Shown here one piece after another: positions 22,398 through 30,349 of a stretch of DNA of 64,000 nucleotides; position 1 is the stretch's first letter; each line of letters opens with the position of its first letter. The translations under genes and the position numbers were made by a program. The notes under the pieces were generated by a model, which made no database searches, was not told where the DNA came from, and saw only the letters and a list, made by a program, of their open reading frames with translations. Origin of the DNA: Sulfitobacter sp. F26169L (GTDB taxonomy: Bacteria; Pseudomonadota; Alphaproteobacteria; Rhodobacterales; Rhodobacteraceae); contig NZ_JAPMLP010000004.1 of the NCBI RefSeq assembly GCF_026410285.1, positions 62,242-126,241 of the forward strand, read 5' to 3'.

Positions 22398-24480
22398 TAT
22401 CCCCCCTAAAGTTACAATCAAACCTGCGCAGAAAAAGCGCGTATCGGGTGCTTCCTTTATCTGGATTATTCCGCTGATGGCATTGGTCGTTGCGTTCGGC
22501 GTGGCGTGGCAGTCCTACAACGCGCGGGGCCCTGTGATTGTAGTGAATTTTGCCGATGGTGCTGGAATCGCCGCTGGCGAAACGAAACTGAAGTATCGCG
22601 ATATTGTCGTCGGCGAAGTAGAAGAAGTCAGCTTTAGCGAAGGACTGGCCCAGGTCGAAGCGCATATCCGGCTGAAGAAGAATATCGCGCCCTATGTCGA
22701 TGCAAGTTCGGTGTTCTGGATTGTCCAGCCCGAGGTGACAGCGCAGGGCGTAAGCGGCCTTAGCACTGTGCTCAGCGGTGTGTATATCGAAGGGTCATGG
22801 GATCGCGAGATCGGCGATACGGCCACCACCTTCCGCGGTTCTGATGTGGCCCCGTTGATCAAACCGGGCGATGGGGGATTGCAGATTGCTTTCCGCACCA
22901 CCTCGAATGGCACGCTGACTGACAATGCGCCGATCATGTTTCGTGGTATTCAGGTGGGGCAGATCGGGCGTGCGCAAATTGCGCGCAGCGGTGCCTTTGC
23001 GATTACCGAAGGTCTGATTTACGAGCAGCACCGCCATTTGATCAACTCATCTACCCGATTCTGGGATACATCGGGCTTTAGCTTTTCTGTAGGGCCATCG
23101 GGGGCTGAAATCGACTTTTCCTCGCTGGCGACCTTGCTGGGTGGTGGTATTACGTTTGATACATTTGTGTCGGGTGGTGATGACGCGCGCGACGGCGAGG
23201 TATTCGAGGTTCACCCCGACAAAGAAACCGCGCGAAACAGCCTGTTCACGGTGTCCGAGGTCGAGCCGTTGCAGATGAGCGTGATTTTTGATGAAAACGT
23301 GTCCGGTCTGGCCGTTGGCGCACCGGTAGAGTTGAACGGCTTTCGCATTGGTTCTGTAGATAGCCTGTCGGGTATTGTTGATTTCAACCAATTCGGTGAT
23401 AGCCGTGTGCGGTTGAATGTTACGGTGTCGATCCAGCCTGCGCGCCTTGGCTTGCCGGGAGATGTTTCTGCCGATGCCGCGCTGCGCTTGCTGCAAGACC
23501 GCGTTGCCAATGGGCTGAGGGCGCGGCTTGCCTCTGTCAGCCTGCTTACGGGCGGTTTGAAGGTTGAATTGCTGGAAGTAGAGGATGCGCCAGAAGCGCG
23601 TCTGGTTGCAAACGGGATAGACCTGCCCATCATGCCGACCACGAAAAGCGAAACTTCGGGCGCGGATGCTGCTGCAACTGTCGAGGGTGTGTTTACACGC
23701 ATCAACAACCTGCCGATTGAAGAACTGCTGAACAGTGCCATCAACGCGATGAATTCGGCGGATTCGCTGATGTCGAACGCAGATTTGCAAGAAACCCCCG
23801 GTGACGTGCGTGCACTGCTGAGCGATCTGTCGGGGATTGTGACGTCGGATGATGTGAAAAACATACCCGTGGCGCTGAATGCAACCCTGACGCGGGTGGA
23901 AGCGCTGGTTGCCGAGCTTGAGCAGCAACGCATTGCAGAAACGCTGGGCAAGACCCTGACAGCCGCTTCCGAGGCGGCGGATGCTGTAACGTCGTCAGTT
24001 GCGGGTGTGCCCGAACTGGTCGAGGATATCCAGACGGTTGCCGCGAAGGCTGCCGATCTTGAATTTGACAAGCTGATCGAGGAACTTACCTCGCTCACCT
24101 CCTCTGCCGAGGCTCTGGTCAGCAGCCCCGATACTGCGCAGCTTCCTGTTGCGTTGAAGGGCGCACTGGACCAGTTGAATGCAACCTTGCGCGAACTACG
24201 TGAGGGGGGTGCAGTTGCAAACGTAAACCAGACATTGGCATCCGCGCGCAATGCAGCCGACAGTATCGCTGTTTCGGCGCGTGATCTGCCACAGATGATT
24301 GACCGTCTGAACGCCGTGTTTGTACAGGCTGGCCGCACCATTGAGGGTTATAACAAAGGCGACCAGCTCAGCCGCTCTGCGGAGGGCGCGCTGCGTGACA
24401 TTCAACAAGCTGCCAAAGCGCTGGAAAAGCTGGCGCGAACCATCGAACGAAATCCGAACTCTTTGCTGCTGGGACGATAA
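22390..24480 (+). CDS. pqiB: PqiB, MCE-domain lipid transport protein
   Basis: 696 residues from the ATG at 22390, which overlaps the pqiA stop. One N-terminal transmembrane helix (about 20-42) anchors a chain with three MCE-like modules (about 45-135, 160-235, 285-400; for example GAGIAAGETKLKYRDIVVGEV and NVSGLAVGAPVELNGFRIGSV). The last 270 residues are helical, Ala/Leu/Glu-rich and likely coiled coil. E. coli PqiB is 546 residues, so the C-terminal helical part is extended here. PqiB hexamers form a periplasm-spanning tunnel. It is co-transcribed with pqiC two bases later. Confidence 0.93.
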   Translation: MSDIPPKVTIKPAQKKRVSGASFIWIIPLMALVVAFGVAWQSYNARGPVIVVNFADGAGIAAGETKLKYRDIVVGEVEEVSFSEGLAQVEAHIRLKKNIAPYVDASSVFWIVQPEVTAQGVSGLSTVLSGVYIEGSWDREIGDTATTFRGSDVAPLIKPGDGGLQIAFRTTSNGTLTDNAPIMFRGIQVGQIGRAQIARSGAFAITEGLIYEQHRHLINSSTRFWDTSGFSFSVGPSGAEIDFSSLATLLGGGITFDTFVSGGDDARDGEVFEVHPDKETARNSLFTVSEVEPLQMSVIFDENVSGLAVGAPVELNGFRIGSVDSLSGIVDFNQFGDSRVRLNVTVSIQPARLGLPGDVSADAALRLLQDRVANGLRARLASVSLLTGGLKVELLEVEDAPEARLVANGIDLPIMPTTKSETSGADAAATVEGVFTRINNLPIEELLNSAINAMNSADSLMSNADLQETPGDVRALLSDLSGIVTSDDVKNIPVALNATLTRVEALVAELEQQRIAETLGKTLTAASEAADAVTSSVAGVPELVEDIQTVAAKAADLEFDKLIEELTSLTSSAEALVSSPDTAQLPVALKGALDQLNATLRELREGGAVANVNQTLASARNAADSIAVSARDLPQMIDRLNAVFVQAGRTIEGYNKGDQLSRSAEGALRDIQQAAKALEKLARTIERNPNSLLLGR

Positions 24481-24481
24481 T

Positions 24482-25039
24482 ATGACATTTATAAAACCAA
24501 TTGCCGCCGCTGCCGCGCTTGCCTTTCTGGCAGCGTGTGGCGCATCCGACAGGATAGCGGTGCAACCGCCTGCCATTGCTGAAACCATTCGCATCGGGTT
24601 TCGCTCTGTCGAGGTGAAAGACGTGTCGCTGCCCAGCTATGCCGCTGCGGACGAGATTGCGCAGCAGGCGCCGGACGGGACGTTGATCACATCCAAAGTG
24701 CTTTGGGCGGATTCGCCTGACCGCGCAATCAGTCTGGAGTTGAGCCGCAATCTGGCCCGTTTGACGGGCAAACGGATCGCATCGGAACCCTGGCCGTTTG
24801 AGGAGCGCGCAGCGGCCACGCTGGTTGTCCGTTTTTCCGATCTGGTGGCAGGTACGGATGGTACGTTCCGCGCAACTGGCCAGTATTTTGTCGGGGTCTA
24901 TGAAGCCCGGGAACGTTCGGGCCTTTTCGATCTGAGCATTGCATACGACCCCAAAGGCGGGCCTGTCGCGATTGCAGAGGCACGCGGCAGGATCGTTCTG
25001 GATCTAGCGAAATTTGTGGCACGCGAGGGATTGCGCTAG
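24482..25039 (+). CDS. pqiC: PqiC-like ABC-type transport auxiliary lipoprotein
   Basis: 185 residues from the ATG at 24482, preferred over an earlier start inside pqiB because it opens a lipoprotein signal with lipobox LAAC (Cys19). The mature domain resembles the DUF330/PqiC fold: LEVSR-like LELSRNLARL and a C-terminal ARGRIVLDLAKFV. PqiC is the outer-membrane lipoprotein that caps the PqiB tunnel. Gene order pqiA-pqiA-pqiB-pqiC supports the assignment. Confidence 0.88.
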   Translation: MTFIKPIAAAAALAFLAACGASDRIAVQPPAIAETIRIGFRSVEVKDVSLPSYAAADEIAQQAPDGTLITSKVLWADSPDRAISLELSRNLARLTGKRIASEPWPFEERAAATLVVRFSDLVAGTDGTFRATGQYFVGVYEARERSGLFDLSIAYDPKGGPVAIAEARGRIVLDLAKFVAREGLR

Positions 25040-25084
25040 GACCCTCCCTTGCGCGCGGGGCATTCGCGCCCTACATCGCTTGCT

Positions 25085-25573
25085 ATGGCTCAGGTAAAAA
25101 CATCATCCAAATCCGACCCGAACTACAAGGTCATTGCAGAAAACCGCCGTGCGCGGTTTGATTACGCAATCGAGGAAGATATCGAATGCGGTATCATTCT
25201 GGAGGGATCGGAAGTGAAATCCCTGCGTATGGGCGGATCAAACATCGCCGAAAGCTATGCCGCCGTGGAAGATGGCGAGTTGTGGTTGGTTAACAGCTAT
25301 ATCGCGCCTTACAAGCAGGCCCAGACATTCGGACACGAAGAGCGCCGTCGCCGCAAGCTGCTGGTGAGTCGCAAGCAACTGGGTGACCTGTGGCAGGCCA
25401 CACAGCGCAAGGGCATGACACTGGTGCCGCTGGTGATGTATTTCAACCATCGTGGTAAAGCCAAGATCAAGATCGGGATCGCCAAGGGTAAGAAGTTGCA
25501 TGACAAGCGTGAAGACGCCGCCAAACGTGACTGGTCGCGGCAGAAATCACGCCTTTTGAAAGACCACGGGTAG
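25085..25573 (+). CDS. smpB: SsrA-binding protein SmpB
   Basis: 162 residues from the ATG at 25085. Landmarks: [44 protein letters not shown], and the basic C-terminal tail ([13 protein letters not shown]) that folds in the decoding centre. It binds tmRNA and rescues stalled ribosomes. No ssrA gene is visible in the window. The gene stop is immediately followed by the dispersed structured repeat. Confidence 0.97.
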   Translation: MAQVKTSSKSDPNYKVIAENRRARFDYAIEEDIECGIILEGSEVKSLRMGGSNIAESYAAVEDGELWLVNSYIAPYKQAQTFGHEERRRRKLLVSRKQLGDLWQATQRKGMTLVPLVMYFNHRGKAKIKIGIAKGKKLHDKREDAAKRDWSRQKSRLLKDHG

Positions 25574-25636
25574 GGGGCCAGCCCCCGTCTTTGCCATGGC
25601 AAAGACTCCCCCGGGATATTTATGGCCAAAAGAATT
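25573..25636 (+). repeat. Dispersed structured intergenic repeat, copy 1
   Basis: Composed of palindrome GGGGGC-CA-GCCCCC, then stem GTCTTTGCC-AT-GGCAAAGAC, then the conserved block TCCCCCGGGATATTTATGG with CCAAAAGAA. It starts on the last base of the smpB stop codon, so its hairpins may end or protect the smpB mRNA. Copies 2 and 3 are at 46224 and 63033. Confidence 0.85.
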
Positions 25637-25722
25637 AGGGTGCGGGTATGTGTCGGGTAAGCATGCGCTTGCCCCGATATGTCTGGACGCGTATTCAGGG
25701 GGCATACTGAAAAGGGGCTGCC

Positions 25723-26577
25723 ATGACTGATGATCCGAAAACACTTGTGTCCACCGAATGGTTGGCAAAACATCTGAAAGATCCCGACTTGCGGGTGCTT
25801 GACTGTTCCTGGTATTTGCCTGCGGACGGGCGTGATCCGAAGGCAGAATATAATGAAGCGCATATTCCGGGCGCGCGTTTTTTTGATATTGATGACATCT
25901 CGGACGGGCGGTCCAGTTTGCCGCATATGGCGCCTCCGGTTGAGAAGTTCATGTCGCGGTTGCGTGCCATGGGCGTTGGGGACGGTCATCAGGTTGTTGT
26001 CTATGACGGGGCGGGCATTTTGTCTGCGCCGCGTGTCTGGTGGCTGTTCAAACTGATGGGGCAGGAAAATGTTGCCGTGTTGGACGGTGGCCTGCCCAAG
26101 TGGCTGGCCGAGGATCGCCCGACAGAGGATATGCCGCCGATCCCGCGGGATCGCCATATGACAGTCAGGTTTCAGAATAATCTGGTGCGTGATGTGACGC
26201 AGGTGGCGCATGCGTCCAAACTGGGGACCCCACAGATTGTGGATGCGCGTCCGGCAGAGCGGTTTCGGGGAGAGGCGCCAGAGCCGCGGGAAGGATTGCG
26301 CGCGGGGCACATCCCCAAGTCGCGTAACGTGCCTTTTGCAACCCTGTTGAATGACGATCAGACGCTCAAACCCGTTGATGAAATCAGAGCGGTATTTGAA
26401 GCGGCGGGTATTGATCTGGATGAGCCGGTTGTGACCAGTTGCGGGTCGGGTGTGACGGCGGCAATACTGGCGCTGGCACTGGAGAGGATCGGCCACGACG
26501 ATTGGTCCTTGTATGACGGATCATGGTCTGAATGGGGGATGTTCCCGACAGTGCCCGTTGCGACGGGAGATGCATGA
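25723..26577 (+). CDS. sseA: 3-mercaptopyruvate sulfurtransferase (tandem rhodanese)
   Basis: 284 residues with two rhodanese domains (about 8-135 and 160-280). The active-site loop CGSGVTA with catalytic C240 is that of mercaptopyruvate sulfurtransferase rather than thiosulfate:cyanide rhodanese. It moves sulfur from 3-mercaptopyruvate to thiols or cyanide in the cytoplasm. The aminotransferase gene starts on the last base of its stop (TGATG), so the two are coupled: an aminotransferase can make 3-mercaptopyruvate from cysteine, a sensible pairing (inference). Confidence 0.93.
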   Translation: MTDDPKTLVSTEWLAKHLKDPDLRVLDCSWYLPADGRDPKAEYNEAHIPGARFFDIDDISDGRSSLPHMAPPVEKFMSRLRAMGVGDGHQVVVYDGAGILSAPRVWWLFKLMGQENVAVLDGGLPKWLAEDRPTEDMPPIPRDRHMTVRFQNNLVRDVTQVAHASKLGTPQIVDARPAERFRGEAPEPREGLRAGHIPKSRNVPFATLLNDDQTLKPVDEIRAVFEAAGIDLDEPVVTSCGSGVTAAILALALERIGHDDWSLYDGSWSEWGMFPTVPVATGDA

Positions 26578-27761
26578 TGTTTGAAAAACTCATGGCGCAG
26601 CCCGCCGACAAGATACTGGCACTTATGCAGAGCTATCGCGAAGACCCGCGTAACACAAAAGTCGATCTGGGGGTTGGTGTGTATAAGGATGCCACCGGTC
26701 TGACCCCGATCATGCGCGCGGTGAAAGCAGCGGAACACCAACTGTGGGAGAGGCAAGACAGCAAGGTTTATACCGGTCTGACAGGCGATCCGGCATTTTC
26801 GGATGCAATGATTGCGCTTGTTCTTGATGATGCCGTGCCGCGCGGCAACGTTGCGGCGGCGGCTACTCCGGGGGGTACGGGGGCGGTTCGTCAGGCGTTT
26901 GAAATGATACAGATGGCGCAGCCCGATGCGCGTGTATTTGTGTCTGATCCGACATGGCCGAACCATATTTCGATACTGAATTATCTTGGGATCGAAGTGG
27001 TGCCGTACCGTTATTTCGACAACGAAACCCGTGGCGTTGATTTTAACGGGATGATTGAGGATCTTAAAACCGCCCGGAAAGGTGATGTGGTTCTGCTGCA
27101 TGGTTGCTGCCATAACCCGACCGGGGCAAACCTGAACAGCGCGGAATGGGATGCGGTGATTGCGGCGCTGCAGGAGACTGGCGCGACCCCGATGATTGAT
27201 ATCGCCTATCAAGGATTCGGTGACGGGCTGGATGAAGATGCGGCAGCGACGCGTAAACTTGCGGCCTCTGTGCCGGAGTGTCTGATTGCGGCAAGCTGTT
27301 CCAAGAACTTTGGTATCTACCGCGAGCGGACAGGTCTGTTGATGGCGGTGAGTGCGGACAGTAGTGCCACAGCTTTGAACCAAGGAACGCTGGCGTTTCT
27401 GAACCGTCAAAATTTCAGTTTTCCGCCCGATCACGGTGCGCGCCTGGTTACGATGATCCTGACGGATGCGACGCTGCGTGCAAATTGGCAGGCCGAACTG
27501 GAAGACGTGCGAAAATCAATGTTGAACCTGCGTAGCCAGCTTGCGAGTGAGTTACAGCGCCTGTCAGGATCTGATCGTTTCGGGTTTCTGGCGCAGCACC
27601 GCGGCATGTTTTCACGCCTTGGAACGACGCCGGAAATGGTTGAAAAGCTGCGGGCGGATCACGGGATTTACATGGTTGGTGACAGCCGGATGAATATCGC
27701 GGGATTGAACGCGCAAACTGTTCCAATTCTTGCCAAGGCGATTGTTGACGCTGGAATTTAG
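26577..27761 (+). CDS. Aromatic/aspartate aminotransferase (class I, TyrB/AspC type)
   Basis: 394 residues; the ATG at 26577 is preceded by another at 26574, and either works. It has the class I alpha signature (DLGVGVYKD, HGCCHNPTGA) and PLP lysine K243 in CSKNFGIYRERTG. TyrB and AspC type enzymes convert aromatic amino acids, aspartate and sometimes cysteine to keto acids with 2-oxoglutarate. Coupling to sseA suggests that cysteine is a relevant substrate. Confidence 0.92.
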   Translation: MFEKLMAQPADKILALMQSYREDPRNTKVDLGVGVYKDATGLTPIMRAVKAAEHQLWERQDSKVYTGLTGDPAFSDAMIALVLDDAVPRGNVAAAATPGGTGAVRQAFEMIQMAQPDARVFVSDPTWPNHISILNYLGIEVVPYRYFDNETRGVDFNGMIEDLKTARKGDVVLLHGCCHNPTGANLNSAEWDAVIAALQETGATPMIDIAYQGFGDGLDEDAAATRKLAASVPECLIAASCSKNFGIYRERTGLLMAVSADSSATALNQGTLAFLNRQNFSFPPDHGARLVTMILTDATLRANWQAELEDVRKSMLNLRSQLASELQRLSGSDRFGFLAQHRGMFSRLGTTPEMVEKLRADHGIYMVGDSRMNIAGLNAQTVPILAKAIVDAGI

Positions 27762-27777
27762 GGGCTATCTTGCGCCT

Positions 27778-27806
27778 GTGCAAATGTTGAAGCTGCGCAT
27801 TTGCAC
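27778..27806 (+). other. Inverted repeat after the aminotransferase gene
   Basis: GTGCAAATG-N11-CATTTGCAC, a perfect 9-bp stem 17 bases after the stop. No T-run follows. It may be a weak or Rho-assisted terminator, or an operator for the class A PBP gene 148 bases on. Confidence 0.45.
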
Positions 27807-27953
27807 GGGCGGCATGCTGTCGAAAGCAACCGTTTGCCCGCATTAGCACAACACCGCGGAAAATTTTTGCGACCAAGGTTTGCATCAGCGCTAAACAATT
27901 GTGCATTGGCGGGGTAAGGTGCAAAAAAACAGCAGCCGGGCAGGCCCAACAAC

Positions 27954-30194
27954 ATGAGTGACACTCCCAAGCGTAAGCGGCCTTTGGTCGCCGAGAACCG
28001 TTATGGCAGCAAAGCCAGAGCAGCGGCAAAATCGGCCGCTAAGCCTAAGCCTAAGCCTAAGCCCAAACCGAAGGCGAAAGACCGCCGTGCGGCCAAACCT
28101 GCGCGCAAGCGACGGGGTGGTATTTTGGGTCTGATAAGCGCATTGGCGCGGTGGATCATGCGTCTGATATGGGTGATCACATCCAGATCTGTACTGGTGG
28201 GTGCGCTGGTATTGGGACTGATCGTAGGGTATTTCTACACAACTTTGCCACCGCTGGATGATCTGCTCGACGGACGCGCGCGCGGCTCTGTGACGATGCT
28301 TGACAACAACGGCGAGGTTTTTGCGTGGCGGGGTGACCAGTTCGGTGGGGTAGTCACCGCGCAGAGCGTTTCACCGCACCTCAAGAACGCGGTGATCGCC
28401 ACCGAGGACAAGCGGTTTTACAAACACTTCGGCCTCAGTCCACGTGGCATTGCGTCTGCGGTGCGCATCAACCTGAGCGAAGGGCGCGGCCCGTTGTCGG
28501 GGCATGGTGGTTCTACCATCACCCAGCAGACGGCCAAGCTGTTGTGTCTGGGCGAACCGTTTGACCCGACTTCCGGCCAGACCGAAGCGGAGTACGAATC
28601 CGAGTGTCGACGGGGATCGCTGAAGCGCAAAGCCAAGGAGGCCGTCTATGCCCTGGCCATGGAAGCAAAATATTCAAAGGACGAGATCCTGTCGATCTAC
28701 CTGAACCGCGCTTACATGGGGGGCGGTGCGTACGGCGCAGAAGCTGCGGCGCAGCGGTTTTTCGGCAAATCGGCGGCAACGCTTGACCCCGCAGAATCTG
28801 CCATGCTGGCCGGATTGTTGACCGCGCCCAGCACCCTTTCGCCGACATCTAACCTTGAGCGGTCGCGCAATCGGGCTGCCACGGTGCTGCGCCTGATGAA
28901 TGAGCAGGGGTATCTGACGGATGAAGAAGCTGCGATTGCCCAAGCGACACCCGCCACGTTGTCGGATGCTGCCGAAGCGCGGGCGGGGGGCTATTTTGCC
29001 GATTGGGTCATGTCCACCGGGCCGGAGTTTTTCACGCGTAAGACAACGGAAGATGTGATCATTCGCACCACGCTGGACCAGCGGATGCAGCGCGCTGCGG
29101 TTGAGGGACTTAATTGGGTCTTCGAAAATAAGGTGCGGGAGGGTTCAAAAGCGCAAGCCGCCATCGTGGTGATGAGCGCGGATGGCGCCGTGCGTGCCAT
29201 GGTGGGCGGGCGCAAAACCAAAGTATCAGGGGCGTTTAACCGTGCAACCCAAGCGTTGCGCCAGACCGGATCGGCATTCAAACCGTTTGTCTATGCCGCC
29301 GCGCTTGATCTTGGGTATTCGCCCAATAATCTGGTGGATGATAGCCCGTATTGCATCAATATACCCGGATCGGGGCAATGGTGTCCGCGCAACTACACCA
29401 ACAGGTTTGTCGGGCAGACTACGTTGACCAATGCGCTGGCGCAGTCGCTGAATATCCCGGCGGTCAGGATATCGGAATCCGTGGGGCGTGAGACTGTCAG
29501 CGCGGTTGCCTCGCAATTTGGTATCAAGAACGATTTGGCGGCGGGGCCCGCCTTGGCGCTTGGATCATCCGAAAGCACATTGATTGAAATGACCGGCGCG
29601 TTTGCAGGTATCCTCAATGGCGGTTCATCCGTGACGCCTTTCGGCTTGATTGATCTGCGTCTGCGCGGCGATGCAGAGCCGCTGATGGGCACAGGCGGCG
29701 GTATCGGCGAGCGGGTGATACAGGAAAGCGCGGCAGGGCAGCTTATTTATATGATGGAAAAGGTCGTGTCCGAAGGGACGGGCCAGCGTGGCCAATTCGG
29801 TGGCCGCCAACTGGCGGGCAAAACCGGCACAACCTCGGCTGCAAAAGACGCGTGGTTCATCGGGTTCTCTGCGGATTATGTCGCTGGTGTCTGGATGGGA
29901 TATGACGATAACACCCCGCTGAAGGGCGTGACAGGCGGCGGCCTGCCCACCGAAATTTGGCGCGAGGTTATGAAGCGGGTCCATGAAGGTGTGCCAGCAC
30001 GTCCGTTGCCAATGGTGGCCCCTGCACTCGCACAGGTGGTTTTTGACGGCGACGTAAACGAAGTCGCGCCCGCGCCCCAATCCCAACAGCCAAGCCGTCC
30101 CACAAACATCATTGATCAGGTGTTGCAGGATATCTTTGGCGGCGGCGGAGGCGGCGGCAGTTCCTCTTCAGGCCCGAACGCAGGCGATAGGTAA
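27954..30194 (+). CDS. Class A penicillin-binding protein (PBP1A type)
   Basis: 746 residues. A basic cytoplasmic tail with (KP)5 repeats, one transmembrane helix (about 78-98), a GT51 glycosyltransferase domain (EDKRFYKHFG, GGSTITQQTAK, KYSKDEILSIYLN) and a transpeptidase domain with SxxK (TGSAFKPF), SLN (AQSLNIPA) and KTG (GKTGTTSAAKDAWF). It polymerises and cross-links peptidoglycan. The C-terminus ends in a Gly/Ser-rich stretch (FGGGGGGGSSSSG). A short hydrophilic insertion with two Cys (LLCLGEPFDPTSGQ...SECRRG) lies in the GT domain. It is monocistronic. Confidence 0.94.
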   Translation: MSDTPKRKRPLVAENRYGSKARAAAKSAAKPKPKPKPKPKAKDRRAAKPARKRRGGILGLISALARWIMRLIWVITSRSVLVGALVLGLIVGYFYTTLPPLDDLLDGRARGSVTMLDNNGEVFAWRGDQFGGVVTAQSVSPHLKNAVIATEDKRFYKHFGLSPRGIASAVRINLSEGRGPLSGHGGSTITQQTAKLLCLGEPFDPTSGQTEAEYESECRRGSLKRKAKEAVYALAMEAKYSKDEILSIYLNRAYMGGGAYGAEAAAQRFFGKSAATLDPAESAMLAGLLTAPSTLSPTSNLERSRNRAATVLRLMNEQGYLTDEEAAIAQATPATLSDAAEARAGGYFADWVMSTGPEFFTRKTTEDVIIRTTLDQRMQRAAVEGLNWVFENKVREGSKAQAAIVVMSADGAVRAMVGGRKTKVSGAFNRATQALRQTGSAFKPFVYAAALDLGYSPNNLVDDSPYCINIPGSGQWCPRNYTNRFVGQTTLTNALAQSLNIPAVRISESVGRETVSAVASQFGIKNDLAAGPALALGSSESTLIEMTGAFAGILNGGSSVTPFGLIDLRLRGDAEPLMGTGGGIGERVIQESAAGQLIYMMEKVVSEGTGQRGQFGGRQLAGKTGTTSAAKDAWFIGFSADYVAGVWMGYDDNTPLKGVTGGGLPTEIWREVMKRVHEGVPARPLPMVAPALAQVVFDGDVNEVAPAPQSQQPSRPTNIIDQVLQDIFGGGGGGGSSSSGPNAGDR
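28041..28064 (+). repeat. Hexanucleotide tandem repeat in the PBP gene
   Basis: Three exact AAGCCT units followed by AAGCCC, encoding Lys-Pro pairs in the cytoplasmic tail. Gain or loss of units would keep frame. Confidence 0.8.
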
Positions 30195-30349
30195 GTTGTG
30201 GCCTTATGAGAAAAGCCGGACCGGAAAAGAAAGTTGTTAATTGATTGTGTGCTTTAGTACAGTCTGGACGATGTGACGGTGTTGTTTGGCATGCAGTGGC
30301 CATTTTGCGACTTGAAGCAGCCGGATGCCGTTTTGTTTGAAAGGTAATT

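Noticed and set aside
28021..28080. Possible CRISPR-like or satellite array
   Set aside because: Units are 6 bp, uninterrupted and in frame within a PBP gene; there are no spacers.
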